A stretch of 43,041 bases of DNA, from IMG/VR virus record IMGVR_UViG_3300027908_000021, positions 64,001 through 107,041 of that record. One strand, given 5' to 3'. Each line of letters begins with the position of its first letter. Position 1 is the stretch's first letter. Of this stretch, positions 30,165 to 37,876 are shown one piece after another. The stretch comes from a virus. The notes under the pieces are model-generated. The model was not told the origin of the DNA. It made no database searches and worked only from the letters and a program-made list of their open reading frames with translations. A program made the translations under genes and the position numbers.

Positions 30165-31004
30165 TTAAGAAGACGGCCCGGTATCGTTATCTAAGTTGTT
30201 CGCGTAGGGGTAGGTTGGCAGCATGTTTGAACTCAGGCCGCTCAACGGATTCGGATTACCAAAAGGCCACAGGCTCGGGTTAAGTACTATGGTCGGTTGA
30301 TAAGAAAGATTGTACCTTGGCACGTCATAAATTTTGTTGCGGATAATCCTCTTTACCGACGCAACCGCTTCTCTGCCCATTTGAGCAAACTTACCAGCCA
30401 TCTGATCCGAACCATCGTAACTACCTCTTTTACTATATACCCATGCTGCCGCTAATTCTGTCGCATTCATCGCAAGCATTGGAAACGCATAACTACTTGC
30501 TGGAAACGACGGGTTAGACGCTCCGTTTGAGTAAAAGAATTGAGCTAGTTCCAAATTTAATACAGCCTCACTTCTCTGAATTGCGTCAGCAAAGCCGAAC
30601 AAGCTGGGAGCGGTATTGGAATTATTTAAGTTAGATAGCTGATCGGCGTTAAACTGCCCTAACAAAGCCTCTACTACTGGTTGCGAAGTAAAGAATCCGG
30701 CTACTTGCGGAACACCGCTTACCAACGAGAACTGAAACGGTATTTGATTACCGCCAGCCGTTTGAACCGCCTGACACCAGTACGACGGAGCAACCCCAGC
30801 AGGATCAGTAAAACTTGCCTGCCAAAACTGACCAGTTCCTGTATAATTAATCGGGAAACTTACACCAGCAGGCGGCAAATTAGTATCGGATCGAACTGCA
30901 TTGATTAACTGAACCGCTGTTACGTTTGGTGCGATCATCCAGAGATAGCTGATTACCGATGCCATTTCTGGTGCAAAGAAAAAGAATAGGTCTAGCGGTA
31001 ACAT
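30165..31004 (-). CDS. Phage structural protein
   Basis: 279 residues from ATG 31004 overlapping the upstream stop (TGATG). MLPLDLFFFFAPEMASVISYLWMIAPNVTAVQLINAVRSD, then a beta-rich middle and an Ala-rich helical section ending in NLSYQPTIVLNPSLWPFG. The hydrophobic MLPxxxFFF start is shared with the small gene at 31266. It lies in the fibre region between beta-helix/structural genes and the terminase. Family not recognised. Confidence 0.55.
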   Translation of the reverse strand: MLPLDLFFFFAPEMASVISYLWMIAPNVTAVQLINAVRSDTNLPPAGVSFPINYTGTGQFWQASFTDPAGVAPSYWCQAVQTAGGNQIPFQFSLVSGVPQVAGFFTSQPVVEALLGQFNADQLSNLNNSNTAPSLFGFADAIQRSEAVLNLELAQFFYSNGASNPSFPASSYAFPMLAMNATELAAAWVYSKRGSYDGSDQMAGKFAQMGREAVASVKRIIRNKIYDVPRYNLSYQPTIVLNPSLWPFGNPNPLSGLSSNMLPTYPYANNLDNDTGPSS

Positions 31005-31258
31005 CACTGAATGACACAAAACACGCCCGTCATCCCACTGCCTTGCACCCACACACCAGCCAAGTACATCCCATTAGGCAAAGGAATACTCGTGCCAGCC
31101 GGAAGCGGAGTATAATTAACGCCATCGATAGAATATGTACCCGCCGTAGAACCATTAACTAAAAACCCCTCTTTGAAACACATCCCTGTTTGATTAGGAA
31201 TTACCTGCAAAGGGGCACTCCCTGACGTGCTTAAAGTAGTCGGGCCGCTGCTCACCAT
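31004..31258 (-). CDS. Small beta-rich structural protein
   Basis: 84 residues. MVSSGPTTLSTSGSAPLQVIPNQTGMCFKEGFLVNGSTAGTYSIDGVNYTPLPAGTSIPLPNGMYLAGVWVQGSGMTGVFCVIQ: short strands with many G, S and T, like carbohydrate-binding or tail-decoration domains. ATG 31258 has AGGTGA upstream. No family recognised. Confidence 0.5.
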   Translation of the reverse strand: MVSSGPTTLSTSGSAPLQVIPNQTGMCFKEGFLVNGSTAGTYSIDGVNYTPLPAGTSIPLPNGMYLAGVWVQGSGMTGVFCVIQ

Positions 31259-31265
31259 GAATCAC

Positions 31266-31418
31266 CTACGGTTTAGTTACAACAATTCTCGCACTAATTC
31301 CCCACACACCGCCGCTTGTCAGACCGCTCACTGTGTCAAGAGCTATTGAGTATCCCATACTTGACGGAGGCGGGCCGCTGCTGCCTTGGAAGAAAAACAG
31401 AAAGTAGATTGGCAGCAT
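31266..31418 (-). CDS. Small hypothetical protein with MLPxxxFFF start
   Basis: 50 residues from ATG 31418, overlapping the upstream stop (TAATG). MLPIYFLFFFQGSSGPPPSSMGYSIALDTVSGLTSGGVWGISARIVVTKP. The first 10 residues match the start of the 30165 gene, suggesting a repeated small motif among these virion genes. Function unknown. Confidence 0.5.
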   Translation of the reverse strand: MLPIYFLFFFQGSSGPPPSSMGYSIALDTVSGLTSGGVWGISARIVVTKP

Positions 31419-32158
31419 TAGTTATACTCAAGATTAAGTACGATCTGATTTGCAGCAACAGCCGTTGTGTCGCTGTCTGCTAGATTAGCAGAAATAACAA
31501 AACCAATGCCTAAACTAAAAGCCCTACCTATCGCATCGGGCGGAATACTTACACCGCCTACCTGACCGGACGCAGATGCAGGCGGGATGGGGATAGTTTT
31601 TACTGGCGTGTCGGTTCCCGGTACAGGCGTTGAAACTTTGTTGTAAAGTTTGAGAAACGCGATTGTAGTTCCAAGATTATAAACGTTAATACCGTAAACT
31701 TGACCAGCCCCGTTTTTCAGATTCGTGGCGTTGTCCGAATTAGCCGACAGCAAGCGGTACATCGTCAAGCCGCCAGTGGTTGCCGGTTTTGCCGTGCTTT
31801 GGACCGCAAACGTACCGGAACCCGTCACAACCACAGAAGCCCCGCCAGCGGCGAGCGGAAGGGCATCGTAGGCAGGCGTACCGTCCGCTGTCTTACCTCC
31901 AACAATCAGTATTTTCGTTGGTGCCGAAGTCGATCCTGCTGTTTCATCGGCGTTTGTCGCCCATGTGGCAGAAGTTGCGGGTTGGACGGGCAATCCACTT
32001 GATGGTTGAACCACTACTAAAACATTGGCACCGTTACTAACAGTCGTAGCGTAACAAACTACGGACGCAGGCCACTGATTGCTGCTTGAATCGGATAACG
32101 TGCGAAACACGTCACCGTCTGTAGTTTGAATATTGCCTTGAAAATTATCAGATGCCAT
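31418..32158 (-). CDS. Putative virion surface protein
   Basis: 246 residues, ATG 32158. Beta-rich with N, S, T, G; repeats like SSSNQWPASVVCYATTVSNGANVLVVVQPSSGLPV and a late VKTIPIPPASASGQVGGVSIPPDAIGRAFSLGIGFVISANLADSDTTAVAANQIVLNLEYN. The second half has the 'LRTLCIPNN..IxxxxxPxGxxF..GIxxxVTG..ADxDxTAV...xVxxNxxY' pattern I associate with phage tail-associated or fibre proteins. Two nucleotides separate it from the 32160 gene. Confidence 0.6.
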   Translation of the reverse strand: MASDNFQGNIQTTDGDVFRTLSDSSSNQWPASVVCYATTVSNGANVLVVVQPSSGLPVQPATSATWATNADETAGSTSAPTKILIVGGKTADGTPAYDALPLAAGGASVVVTGSGTFAVQSTAKPATTGGLTMYRLLSANSDNATNLKNGAGQVYGINVYNLGTTIAFLKLYNKVSTPVPGTDTPVKTIPIPPASASGQVGGVSIPPDAIGRAFSLGIGFVISANLADSDTTAVAANQIVLNLEYN

Positions 32159-32159
32159 T

Positions 32160-33113
32160 TTATCCGCCTAGAATGGTAGATTGTTCTACTAACGTTCCTT
32201 GTGATCCCGTGCCATTAACACCCCAAGTACCAATTGACTTCAACACGCCTATAGTTACCGGCAACGTTGCCGCTCCACCACTTGGTCCGCCGTAAGAAGG
32301 CCCAAGGACGTACTGATTCGCGGGCGTACTCGGTATGCTCGCCGTCACCGTCCCGCCCGATCCCGTCAGCACCACCGTAGCCGTGCTGCCAGAAATCGAA
32401 GCTGTATTGATAACGGGGCCGCTGATTGTCCCAATTTCTGTCCATACGACGCTGTTCCATGTCACCGCCGATGCGGGAGCGATAGTCATGTTCAGCGTAA
32501 CGGAGGGGCCATTTTGGGTAAGGCCGTCATTGAAATTCGATGAGCTTGATTGAAGTGTCACACTCGGACATGTCAGCGGGCAAGAGAAAGTTACAGCCTG
32601 ATTACCATCATTAATCGCCGTAGCCGTAAATGATGCAAAGGTCAGTGTAATTCCGCTGGAAAATTCGGCAGTCCCGTCGTCCGTAACCGTCGTCGTTGCA
32701 TCATTCATCACAACGTTTAGTTCGCACGCAGACACGAAATGGACGGTGGGGGTTCCGCTTCCCAAATTAAACCCCGGATCGGTCGTGAAAATGCAACCGG
32801 AACAAGTGAGGTTTCCGCTAGGAGACGGCCCCATATATCCGCCGTTGGTTTGAATGCCTGTCGCCGTACCGTGACATTCAACGTAAGCTGCCATACTCGG
32901 CGTAGTGCCCGACCCGCCTAGATAATTAGCACCAGTTCCGCTGCTATCAGAGATATTCAAGCAGGGGACGGGAGCATTGCTGGTAGCACAGTTTGTCGGA
33001 ATCGCCGCCAGCACAAGATTGTCCGCACTGGTCGGAACGCTGAGCGTGTCGTAATTGGCAAAATTACTCAAATCGCCATCAGCCGTCGTATTTTGGAAGG
33101 TATCGGTTGCCAT
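32160..33113 (-). CDS. Putative beta-helix-like virion protein
   Basis: 317 residues from ATG 33113 overlapping the upstream stop. MATDTFQNTTADGDLSNFANYDTLSVPTSADNLVLAAIPTNC starts like N-terminal parts of secreted/virion beta-helix proteins ('DxFTxxxGDxxxxNxxNWSGGxxPxxxDxxVI'), followed by many strand-turn repeats and a Gly-rich end. No enzyme motif. Probably a tail fibre or surface protein; co-translated with neighbours. Confidence 0.6.
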   Translation of the reverse strand: MATDTFQNTTADGDLSNFANYDTLSVPTSADNLVLAAIPTNCATSNAPVPCLNISDSSGTGANYLGGSGTTPSMAAYVECHGTATGIQTNGGYMGPSPSGNLTCSGCIFTTDPGFNLGSGTPTVHFVSACELNVVMNDATTTVTDDGTAEFSSGITLTFASFTATAINDGNQAVTFSCPLTCPSVTLQSSSSNFNDGLTQNGPSVTLNMTIAPASAVTWNSVVWTEIGTISGPVINTASISGSTATVVLTGSGGTVTASIPSTPANQYVLGPSYGGPSGGAATLPVTIGVLKSIGTWGVNGTGSQGTLVEQSTILGG

Positions 33114-33304
33114 TACGTAGAAACCCCTAGTTTCGTTTCGTGGCTCGTCACTTTGATTTTGTCCGTCTTGATGCGAGCCAATAAGGCATGAACCTGATCA
33201 GCCGTACTTACCACATTATCAATCTCAAAAACAACAGATACTACACCGCTCGCGTCTCGCGTCGTAACCTTCTCAACGTGATGGGTTTCTATTGGTTCGC
33301 TCAT
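33113..33304 (-). CDS. Hypothetical small protein
   Basis: 63 residues, ATG 33304 (no clear ribosome site). MSEPIETHHVEKVTTRDASGVVSVVFEIDNVVSTADQVHALLARIKTDKIKVTSHETKLGVST. Mixed strand and helix, His near the start. Lies between two fibre-like genes and overlaps the downstream start by 1 nt. No family recognised. Confidence 0.5.
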   Translation of the reverse strand: MSEPIETHHVEKVTTRDASGVVSVVFEIDNVVSTADQVHALLARIKTDKIKVTSHETKLGVST

Positions 33305-33337
33305 GTGCTTACAGGTTAACTCAAATCACCCCGGATT

Positions 33338-34273
33338 CTATTTCACCACGTCGATCAAACCACCACCCGATACCACAACCTGCGGCATCGGCAGCGTAGT
33401 CTTAAAAACCGTTTGCGATTTGGAGTACTGAAAGATTGAGCCAAAACGAACACCCACCCCGGCGTTACCTGTTGGAATGTCCATCAACGTCACATCAGCA
33501 AACACTACCATACCGTTCTCGCCGGGGGCATACGCCTGTGCCGGTGTAGGAGGCGGTGTAGTTCGCTGCACACCCTGTCCGGTTATCACATCGCCATGAA
33601 TTACACAACCGCCCGTAACAGTGATGGACACCTGCCTCGCCTCGACCGTTTGCACATTTTCCGCAACCTTCCAATACTCGCCGCCCGTAACTACAACGTT
33701 GATCGGCGTAACAAAGGTTCCATTAGTGCTCAGCGTTACACCGTCGTTATCCCCGCGTATAGTAGCTTGGTGCAGCGAACCCTTACAAGTACAATTGACG
33801 ATGTTCATTCCGCTTTCTTGGCAGAAGAATCCGTAGTCCTGCACAACGCCAATAGTAAAATTCTTGACGGTGAAATTCAAACCGCCTCGCGTTGGACACG
33901 CACCGCCACCTATGCTTCCCGGTGGAGTCGCGGAGTTCATACCAAGCACGAACCCAGAGGCCGAGCAGTTGGCAGCATTGGCTTCAACAAAATAGGTTGG
34001 GCATTTCTCACACGTACATCCATTGCCATTAACCGAAGCACCAACCGCCGCAAGTAGAAAAGGTTCTCCGGTTCCGGTGTAAGTCAATGTCGAACCGGAT
34101 GCGAACGTTAGATTGTATCGAACAATCAGTGTCTCATCAAGTGTGTAGTTGCCCTTCGGCACGGTAACGCTTGAATCCGGAATCGCTGCCTTGATTGTCG
34201 GGTAGGTAGATAGATCAGCACCAGCAGTTACACGGACAAACAGAATTACCAAAAACAAAATCGAGCGTCTCAT
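33338..34273 (-). CDS. Exported beta-helix protein (pectate lyase-like repeat fold)
   Basis: 311 residues from ATG 34273, ribosome site AAAGGAAAG. MRRSILFLVILFVRVTAGADLS is a signal peptide; the rest (TYPTIKAAIPDSSVTVPKGNYTLDETLIVRYNLTFASGSTLTYTGTGEPFLLAAVGASVNGNGCTCEKC) has the 'TVxxGxYxLxxxL.I..xLT..SGSTL' right-handed beta-helix start. Coils with many aspartic and cysteine ladders follow, ending in SQTVFKTTLPMPQVVVSGGGLIDVVK. Such proteins form tailspikes that bind or cleave polysaccharides; a Sec-type signal is unusual for a virion spike. Confidence 0.6.
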   Translation of the reverse strand: MRRSILFLVILFVRVTAGADLSTYPTIKAAIPDSSVTVPKGNYTLDETLIVRYNLTFASGSTLTYTGTGEPFLLAAVGASVNGNGCTCEKCPTYFVEANAANCSASGFVLGMNSATPPGSIGGGACPTRGGLNFTVKNFTIGVVQDYGFFCQESGMNIVNCTCKGSLHQATIRGDNDGVTLSTNGTFVTPINVVVTGGEYWKVAENVQTVEARQVSITVTGGCVIHGDVITGQGVQRTTPPPTPAQAYAPGENGMVVFADVTLMDIPTGNAGVGVRFGSIFQYSKSQTVFKTTLPMPQVVVSGGGLIDVVK

Positions 34274-34304
34274 CTGCTTTCCTTTCGATGAGTACTTTAC
34301 CTTT

Positions 34305-34715
34305 TCAGTGGTGAAACAGAAACGCAAATGCAGCGATCAAAGTCAAAACCGCAACCAAAATTCCCCAACTCAAAGCCACGCCCACTCCCCGCCCTTCTTG
34401 CTTAGTAAACCGCTGCTTAATGTCGTCCATCCTGTTAACGAACAGTTGGTAGTGAGTCTCATACGTTTCTTTTGTAACAAACGTATCTCGCTGTACCGAA
34501 AGTTGCTCGCGAATCTCGTTCATCTTCTCTAAACGAGCGTCTACTACTTTACTGGCAAGTGTGGTTTCTTTCTCTATAGTTACGAATTTGAAATCGATTA
34601 GCTTTTGGTTGGCCGCGATTAGCTCAAAAACGTGCTTGTCGGTCAATTCCGCAATGCGGGCTTCGTACTCAATACGTTGCTCTAACAAAAGAAAAGTTTT
34701 CTTTTGCCTTCCCAT
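34305..34715 (-). CDS. Coiled-coil protein with C-terminal transmembrane helix
   Basis: 136 residues from ATG 34715; a GTG at 34766 would overlap the preceding gene. The middle MGRQKKTFLLLEQRIEYEARIAELTDKHVFELIAANQKLIDFKFVTIEKETTLASKVVDARLEKMNEIREQL is an extended coiled coil; a C-terminal helix VGVALSWGILVAVLTLIAAFAFLF spans the membrane. Layout as in phage DUF1515/inner membrane accessory proteins. Sits among the lysis-type genes. Confidence 0.6.
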   Translation of the reverse strand: MGRQKKTFLLLEQRIEYEARIAELTDKHVFELIAANQKLIDFKFVTIEKETTLASKVVDARLEKMNEIREQLSVQRDTFVTKETYETHYQLFVNRMDDIKQRFTKQEGRGVGVALSWGILVAVLTLIAAFAFLFHH

Positions 34716-34731
34716 GACTTTGGTAGAAACC

Positions 34732-34899
34732 TCATAGTGTTGGCCCGTTACCCCGCCACCCGCCACAAAGAATAACGATGAGGACTACCGCCAAAATCAA
34801 CCCCAAACTGCCGCCACCGTAACCATAGCCCCCGCTATAAAAACCAAAACCAGAGCCGCAAAGAATCAACAAGACAAGAATTATCAAAAGTACTTGCAT
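34732..34899 (-). CDS. Glycine-rich small membrane protein (DUF3309-like)
   Basis: 55 residues from ATG 34899. MQVLLIILVLLILCGSGFGFYSGGYGYGGGSLGLILAVVLIVILCGG... two hydrophobic helices around a Gly/Tyr hinge, as in DUF3309-type peptides found across phages. No ribosome site of note. Too short for an annotated domain length but strongly patterned. Function unknown. Confidence 0.6.
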   Translation of the reverse strand: MQVLLIILVLLILCGSGFGFYSGGYGYGGGSLGLILAVVLIVILCGGWRGNGPTL

Positions 34900-34922
34900 T
34901 GTTTTAATCCTCCGTAAACGGA

Positions 34923-35201
34923 CTACTTTCCTACCCGCAACTCCGCGTTCTCTTTCTTTAACTCTGCAATCTCAGCGTCTCTTGCTCCAAGCAGTTCTAC
35001 TAAATCGTTTTTAGTGCGACCAGAAGGGATGCGTACTTTATCTGCATCAAACGGGACAGCATGAACTAGCTTTTCATTTTGCTCAATTAACTGTAATAAC
35101 TCCCGCTCATGCCAAGTGTAATTACAGTACAGCCCTACACTGGAAAATGCTAAAGAAAGAATGCACGACAGCAAAAGAAAATTGAAGCGAGCATTGCTCA
35201 T
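34923..35201 (-). CDS. Membrane-anchored coiled coil (possible i-spanin-like)
   Basis: 92 residues from ATG 35201 overlapping the upstream stop (TGATG). MSNARFNFLLLSCILSLAFSSVGLYCN is a single N-terminal transmembrane helix, then an acidic/basic coiled coil TKNDLVELLGARDAEIAELKKENAELRVGK. One TM plus coiled coil near a holin-like and a lipoprotein gene is the layout of Rz-type spanins that disrupt the outer membrane; no o-spanin pair is clearly identified, so the call is tentative. Confidence 0.5.
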   Translation of the reverse strand: MSNARFNFLLLSCILSLAFSSVGLYCNYTWHERELLQLIEQNEKLVHAVPFDADKVRIPSGRTKNDLVELLGARDAEIAELKKENAELRVGK

Positions 35202-35734
35202 CAATTCAACGTTCCGCTCGCTTTTTCTCTTACTCCAGTTGTCTCTTTGGCTTTCTCTATCAACAGGAGCAAGCATTGCAAGTCCGTCATATTATGCTTG
35301 AGGCACAAATGTTCCAAAATACGCGGGCGGAAAGCCTCATCAATTGCCCACATCATATCCACATCGGACAACACGGCACGATTGCGGCTATAAAAGTCGG
35401 ACACGTCGCGGAGCAAACCCGTTGATTCCATTGTCTCAACGATCTCCGGAGCTATGTGATGGATGGGAGGCAGGCTTGTACTGTCACTAGAAGGCGGAAA
35501 TTCTCGCACGTTGACCTTTCCGAACCCTCGCAACTCTATACCCACAGCAGCCCGATCGACAAGAGCACGTTCCAGAATACGGAACTTGCCTAGCAATATC
35601 CGTACCCGCCGCACTGTCCAGCGTGCCAAAGCGAACAACGTACTGCAAATAGTTATAGCGAATGCCCAAACGCCGCACCACGCTGCCACTTTGTCTACAT
35701 CCACGCTCGCCCTCACGGGTACGGATTTCAACAT
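35201..35734 (-). CDS. Membrane protein of lysis/accessory region
   Basis: 177 residues from ATG 35734, GAAGG 7 nt upstream. VAAWCGVWAFAITICSTLFALARW (about 16-39) is a transmembrane helix; the soluble part contains PIHHIAPEIVETMESTGLLRDVSDFYSRNRAVLSDVDMMWAIDEAFRPRILEHLCLKHNMTDLQCLLLLIEKAKETTGVREK, helical. The pattern around 'FRxRxxxxVCxxHxLxxxEALxxAI' looks like a phage/plasmid regulatory domain family, remembered weakly. Next gene overlaps its end. Confidence 0.55.
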   Translation of the reverse strand: MLKSVPVRASVDVDKVAAWCGVWAFAITICSTLFALARWTVRRVRILLGKFRILERALVDRAAVGIELRGFGKVNVREFPPSSDSTSLPPIHHIAPEIVETMESTGLLRDVSDFYSRNRAVLSDVDMMWAIDEAFRPRILEHLCLKHNMTDLQCLLLLIEKAKETTGVREKASGTLN

Positions 35735-35798
35735 GGGCGTGCCTTCTAAACCGCCCCTTACCGAAGGGTTTTAACTAAAGATTGGGTTGTAACTTTTC

Positions 35799-36005
35799 TT
35801 ACGGTGCAGGCGGTGTAGGACCGCTGCCGTTCTCAAATGCAGTTTGATCCGCTTGAGTTTGAGCAACCGCTGCATTGAGTGCGGCAGCTTGTTCGGCAGT
35901 AGTTGTAGTCGAGCCGTCCGCGATAAGCTCATTGAATAGATTCACGCCTGTACTAATGAGACTTTCGCCAACACCCAAAGCCGCCAGAATTTCAGCAATA
36001 CTCAT
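35799..36005 (-). CDS. Hypothetical small protein
   Basis: 68 residues. MSIAEILAALGVGESLISTGVNLFNELIADGSTTTTAEQAAALNAAVAQTQADQTAFENGSGPTPPAP: an amphipathic helix, a Thr linker and a second Ala-rich helix. Start ATG 36005 preceded by GAGGAAAACT. No family recognised. Follows the lipoprotein gene with a 15-nt gap. A 64-nt gap behind it (35735-35798) contains TTTTAACTAAAG and a small hairpin only. Confidence 0.5.
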   Translation of the reverse strand: MSIAEILAALGVGESLISTGVNLFNELIADGSTTTTAEQAAALNAAVAQTQADQTAFENGSGPTPPAP

Positions 36006-36020
36006 GGTAGTTTTCCTCTA

Positions 36021-36380
36021 TTAAGGTTGTGTAGTCGGTTGCGTCGTTGCTTTAGCCGTCGTAACAAACCCGGACAAAGCCGCCTGTGCGACTTGCAAAT
36101 CATCCAGATCAGTCTGCAAAGCTGACGTATTTCCGGCTTGAGCGTCTGTTGCCGCCTGTGCCAGTGCTTTAGATGCCGAATTTAGATAGGGAGTGATTTG
36201 CGTCTTTAGTGCCGGAGAAATGTATCCAGCAGCTTGAGCGGCAATCAAAGCTTTTAGTACAGTGTCGTACCCTTGATATGCAATCGTCACTTGTGCGACA
36301 GGAGTAAGGGCCGGATTCGTTGAGGGACACCCCGTAAGCAAAGTAAGTCCGACAACTGCGGCAAGTAGTTTACTTTTCAT
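36021..36380 (-). CDS. Lipoprotein
   Basis: 119 residues from ATG 36380, ribosome site AAAGGAAAC. MKSKLLAAVVGLTLLTGC has a clear lipobox (LLTGC) at residues 14-18, so the Cys would be lipidated and the Ala/Gln-rich helical rest (IAYQGYDTVLKALIAAQAAGYISPALKTQITPYLNSASKALAQAATDAQAG) displayed outside or in the periplasm. The ending TTAKATTQPTTQP is Thr/Pro-rich. An o-spanin or accessory role next to the holin-like gene is possible. Confidence 0.7.
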   Translation of the reverse strand: MKSKLLAAVVGLTLLTGCPSTNPALTPVAQVTIAYQGYDTVLKALIAAQAAGYISPALKTQITPYLNSASKALAQAATDAQAGNTSALQTDLDDLQVAQAALSGFVTTAKATTQPTTQP

Positions 36381-36388
36381 GTTTCCTT

Positions 36389-36694
36389 TCATTGAGCAGG
36401 TTTTGTTTGCGAAACGGACGCCGTAACCGTTGATTCTGTCAAATTTTCCAACGGTGCGAGCAACGGCGAGCCAACCCACGGTTGCAAATCAGATTTTGCC
36501 TTGGCGATCAGAGTTTGTATACGCTGACTGTGAAGGAAGGATGACGCCAGTACCAAAACCGCCCCAACGATCCATTGCGTAATTGCCGCTGACTGATTTT
36601 GAGTAACAAAACCGTGAGCAACCAACGTTACGCCCAAGCCTTTACTAATTAACAACTCACCGTAAGAAACGAGTTTTTGTTCCAGAACATTCAT
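36389..36694 (-). CDS. Putative holin
   Basis: 101 residues. KLVSYGELLISKGLGVTLVAHGFVTQNQSAAITQWIVGAVLVLASSFLHSQRIQ forms two amphipathic/hydrophobic helices like Pam3 gp28-type phage holins ('LxxxLGGxLVAxGxVxxxxxxxIxGxxxxLAGxxWSxxx'). The C-terminal tail is long and helical. It overlaps the NusG-like gene end (ATGA) and precedes the lipoprotein gene. The holin would time lysis by forming inner-membrane lesions. Role inferred from shape and neighbourhood. Confidence 0.55.
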   Translation of the reverse strand: MNVLEQKLVSYGELLISKGLGVTLVAHGFVTQNQSAAITQWIVGAVLVLASSFLHSQRIQTLIAKAKSDLQPWVGSPLLAPLENLTESTVTASVSQTKPAQ

Positions 36695-37251
36695 ATTTTC
36701 TCCACGTCACCTAAATCAACTTCTTGCGACATATTACCGAGAACTACTTCCACCCGCCGCTTTGCCGTGTTGATTCTTTCCACACGACCTTGAGAACTCG
36801 CCAAAGCCCCCTTGACGACTTTGACGGTATCGCCGGTTTGGACAATTACTGGTTCTTCGATGCGACGTGTCTTCGCTAAATCAGATTCGATTTGCACAAG
36901 CTGCTCGTGTAGGACGGTTTGGTAGGAGGGGTGAAGTGATTGTGGTCGTAAGAATTGATCATAAGCCCATTCCCGCGAACGCTGGCCGTTGAGAAACAGC
37001 CAACCGGGGAACATGGGGTATTCCCGCCATCGCCACTCTACGGTATCGCTACGGGCCTTGCGGCGAAAGCTGGATTTTTGCTCAACAATCGGAAGGTAGT
37101 AATCCAACCCCGCAATCCCCATTTTGCGAGCAAATCGATAACTTTCCTTGATTGTGCCGACGTTGGAGACAAACCAAACTGCCTGTAGTTCCGCTACCGG
37201 ACGTAGACTTGCGGGCGGCACTACTTTGGTTGAAAATAGAGATAAACCCAT
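36691..37251 (-). CDS. NusG/RfaH-like transcription factor
   Basis: 186 residues from ATG 37251. VWFVSNVGTIKESYRFARKMGIAGLDYYLPIVEQ ... WREYPMFPGWLFLNG is the NGN domain (RfaH/NusG entry, including the 'Y.P.F.GY' surface); after a helical linker, PVIVQTGDTVKVVKGALASSQGRVERINTAKRRVEVVLG is a KOW domain. NusG paralogues bind RNA polymerase and act as antiterminators or operon-specific elongation factors. As a specialised phage copy it could let late transcription pass the many terminators and TTTAGTA sites, which is inference. Start has no strong ribosome site. Confidence 0.75.
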   Translation of the reverse strand: MGLSLFSTKVVPPASLRPVAELQAVWFVSNVGTIKESYRFARKMGIAGLDYYLPIVEQKSSFRRKARSDTVEWRWREYPMFPGWLFLNGQRSREWAYDQFLRPQSLHPSYQTVLHEQLVQIESDLAKTRRIEEPVIVQTGDTVKVVKGALASSQGRVERINTAKRRVEVVLGNMSQEVDLGDVEKI

Positions 37252-37264
37252 AACCACAAAGAAT

Positions 37265-37372
37265 TTAAAGATTTGATTGAATCAACGCTACGCGACAGAC
37301 AGCGTACAGAACCGATTCGCTGCCGCAGGAATTTTCTTTGTGATTGTTTGTAACCTTAGCGTGCATTTTCAT
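37265..37372 (-). CDS. Possible 35-residue protein
   Basis: ATG 37372 to TAA 37265: MKMHAKVTNNHKENSCGSESVLYAVCRVALIQSNL. TTGACA lies just upstream but no -10 and no ribosome site support it. The stretch between the NusG-like and broken DUF550 genes holds nothing else clear. Confidence 0.2.
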   Translation of the reverse strand: MKMHAKVTNNHKENSCGSESVLYAVCRVALIQSNL

Positions 37373-37388
37373 AGTGTCAAGAGAAAAG

Positions 37389-37625
37389 TTACTGCGGCAA
37401 CGGAGAATGTTTCGGCTTGTTCTTTTGCTTTTCCCGTATTGCATCGATCTTCTCCCAAATTCTTCCCAGTTCTCGCAATCCTGCCGATTCCAATCCAATC
37501 CCTTGAGCTTGACACAGAGCAGCTAAAGTTATCAGAACCCCGCCAACCTCTTGTAACTTTTCTCCAATGTGCCGTTGACCGTACACATAATCAACAAGCC
37601 TCAACACGTCGTCTTTAGTCATTCC
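37389..37625 (-). pseudogene. dATP/dGTP pyrophosphohydrolase (DUF550/MazZ-type), C-terminal half
   Basis: Codes for KDDVLRLVDYVYGQ, then KLQEVGGVLITLAALCQAQGIGLESAGLRELGRIWEKIDAIREKQ, the second half of DUF550 (MazG-like helical NTP pyrophosphatase; EVGGV and E-L-x-R-I-x-E are typical). The N-terminal half is 4 kb away (41671-41832), separated by a transposon. Removing the element and one copy of the 10-bp duplication restores one 122-residue frame exactly. Now it may be read only from an in-frame internal ATG (GGA-ATG-ACT) or not at all. Confidence 0.88.
37616..37625. repeat. Target-site duplication, left copy
   Basis: TAGTCATTCC, repeated at 41691-41700 on the far side of the transposon. 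The site belongs to the DUF550 gene. Confidence 0.9.
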
Positions 37626-37680
37626 GGCTTTGCACAACGAAACCCGTTTGCACAACGGGACAAATCCTGCACAACAGAAC
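37626..37680. repeat. Transposon left end with TGCACAAC repeats
   Basis: Terminal GGCTTTGCACAACGAAAC plus two further copies TGCACAACGGGAC (37649-37661) and TGCACAACAGAAC (37668-37680) at 18-19 bp spacing. Probably transposase binding sites. Confidence 0.8.
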
Positions 37681-37693
37681 AATTCATTCCCTG

Positions 37694-37699
37694 ATTATA
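37694..37699 (-). promoter_or_regulatory. Outward-facing -10 box 6 nt before ATG 37687
   Basis: Minus strand GCGGTATAATCAGGGAATG at the transposon edge: same TATAAT-N6-ATG spacing as leaderless genes. It reads into the left end and the DUF550 C-terminal half and may drive it. Confidence 0.4.
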
Positions 37700-37847
37700 C
37701 CGCTCGCGGCAAGCCGACTGAGTCGATGAGAAATCCACCAAGAATTCTCAGAAAATTTTCGACCGCCGAAACTGAATTAACTACAACCGCTTTCCAATAA
37801 TGTCAGGCGCGCAAGTTATTGTTATCGGCCCTCTTACCGAACGCGAA

Positions 37848-37876
37848 TTTTAGTTAAAAACCGACTTTAACTAAAA
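37848..37876. repeat. Inverted repeat in transposon non-coding region
   Basis: TTTTAGTTAAA (37848-37858) and TTTAACTAAAA (37866-37876) are perfect 11-bp arms around a 7-nt spacer. The 37688-38029 stretch has no gene; apart from this repeat and a terminator it shows nothing else clear. Likely an operator for the tRNA-like gene region or regulator. Confidence 0.5.
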
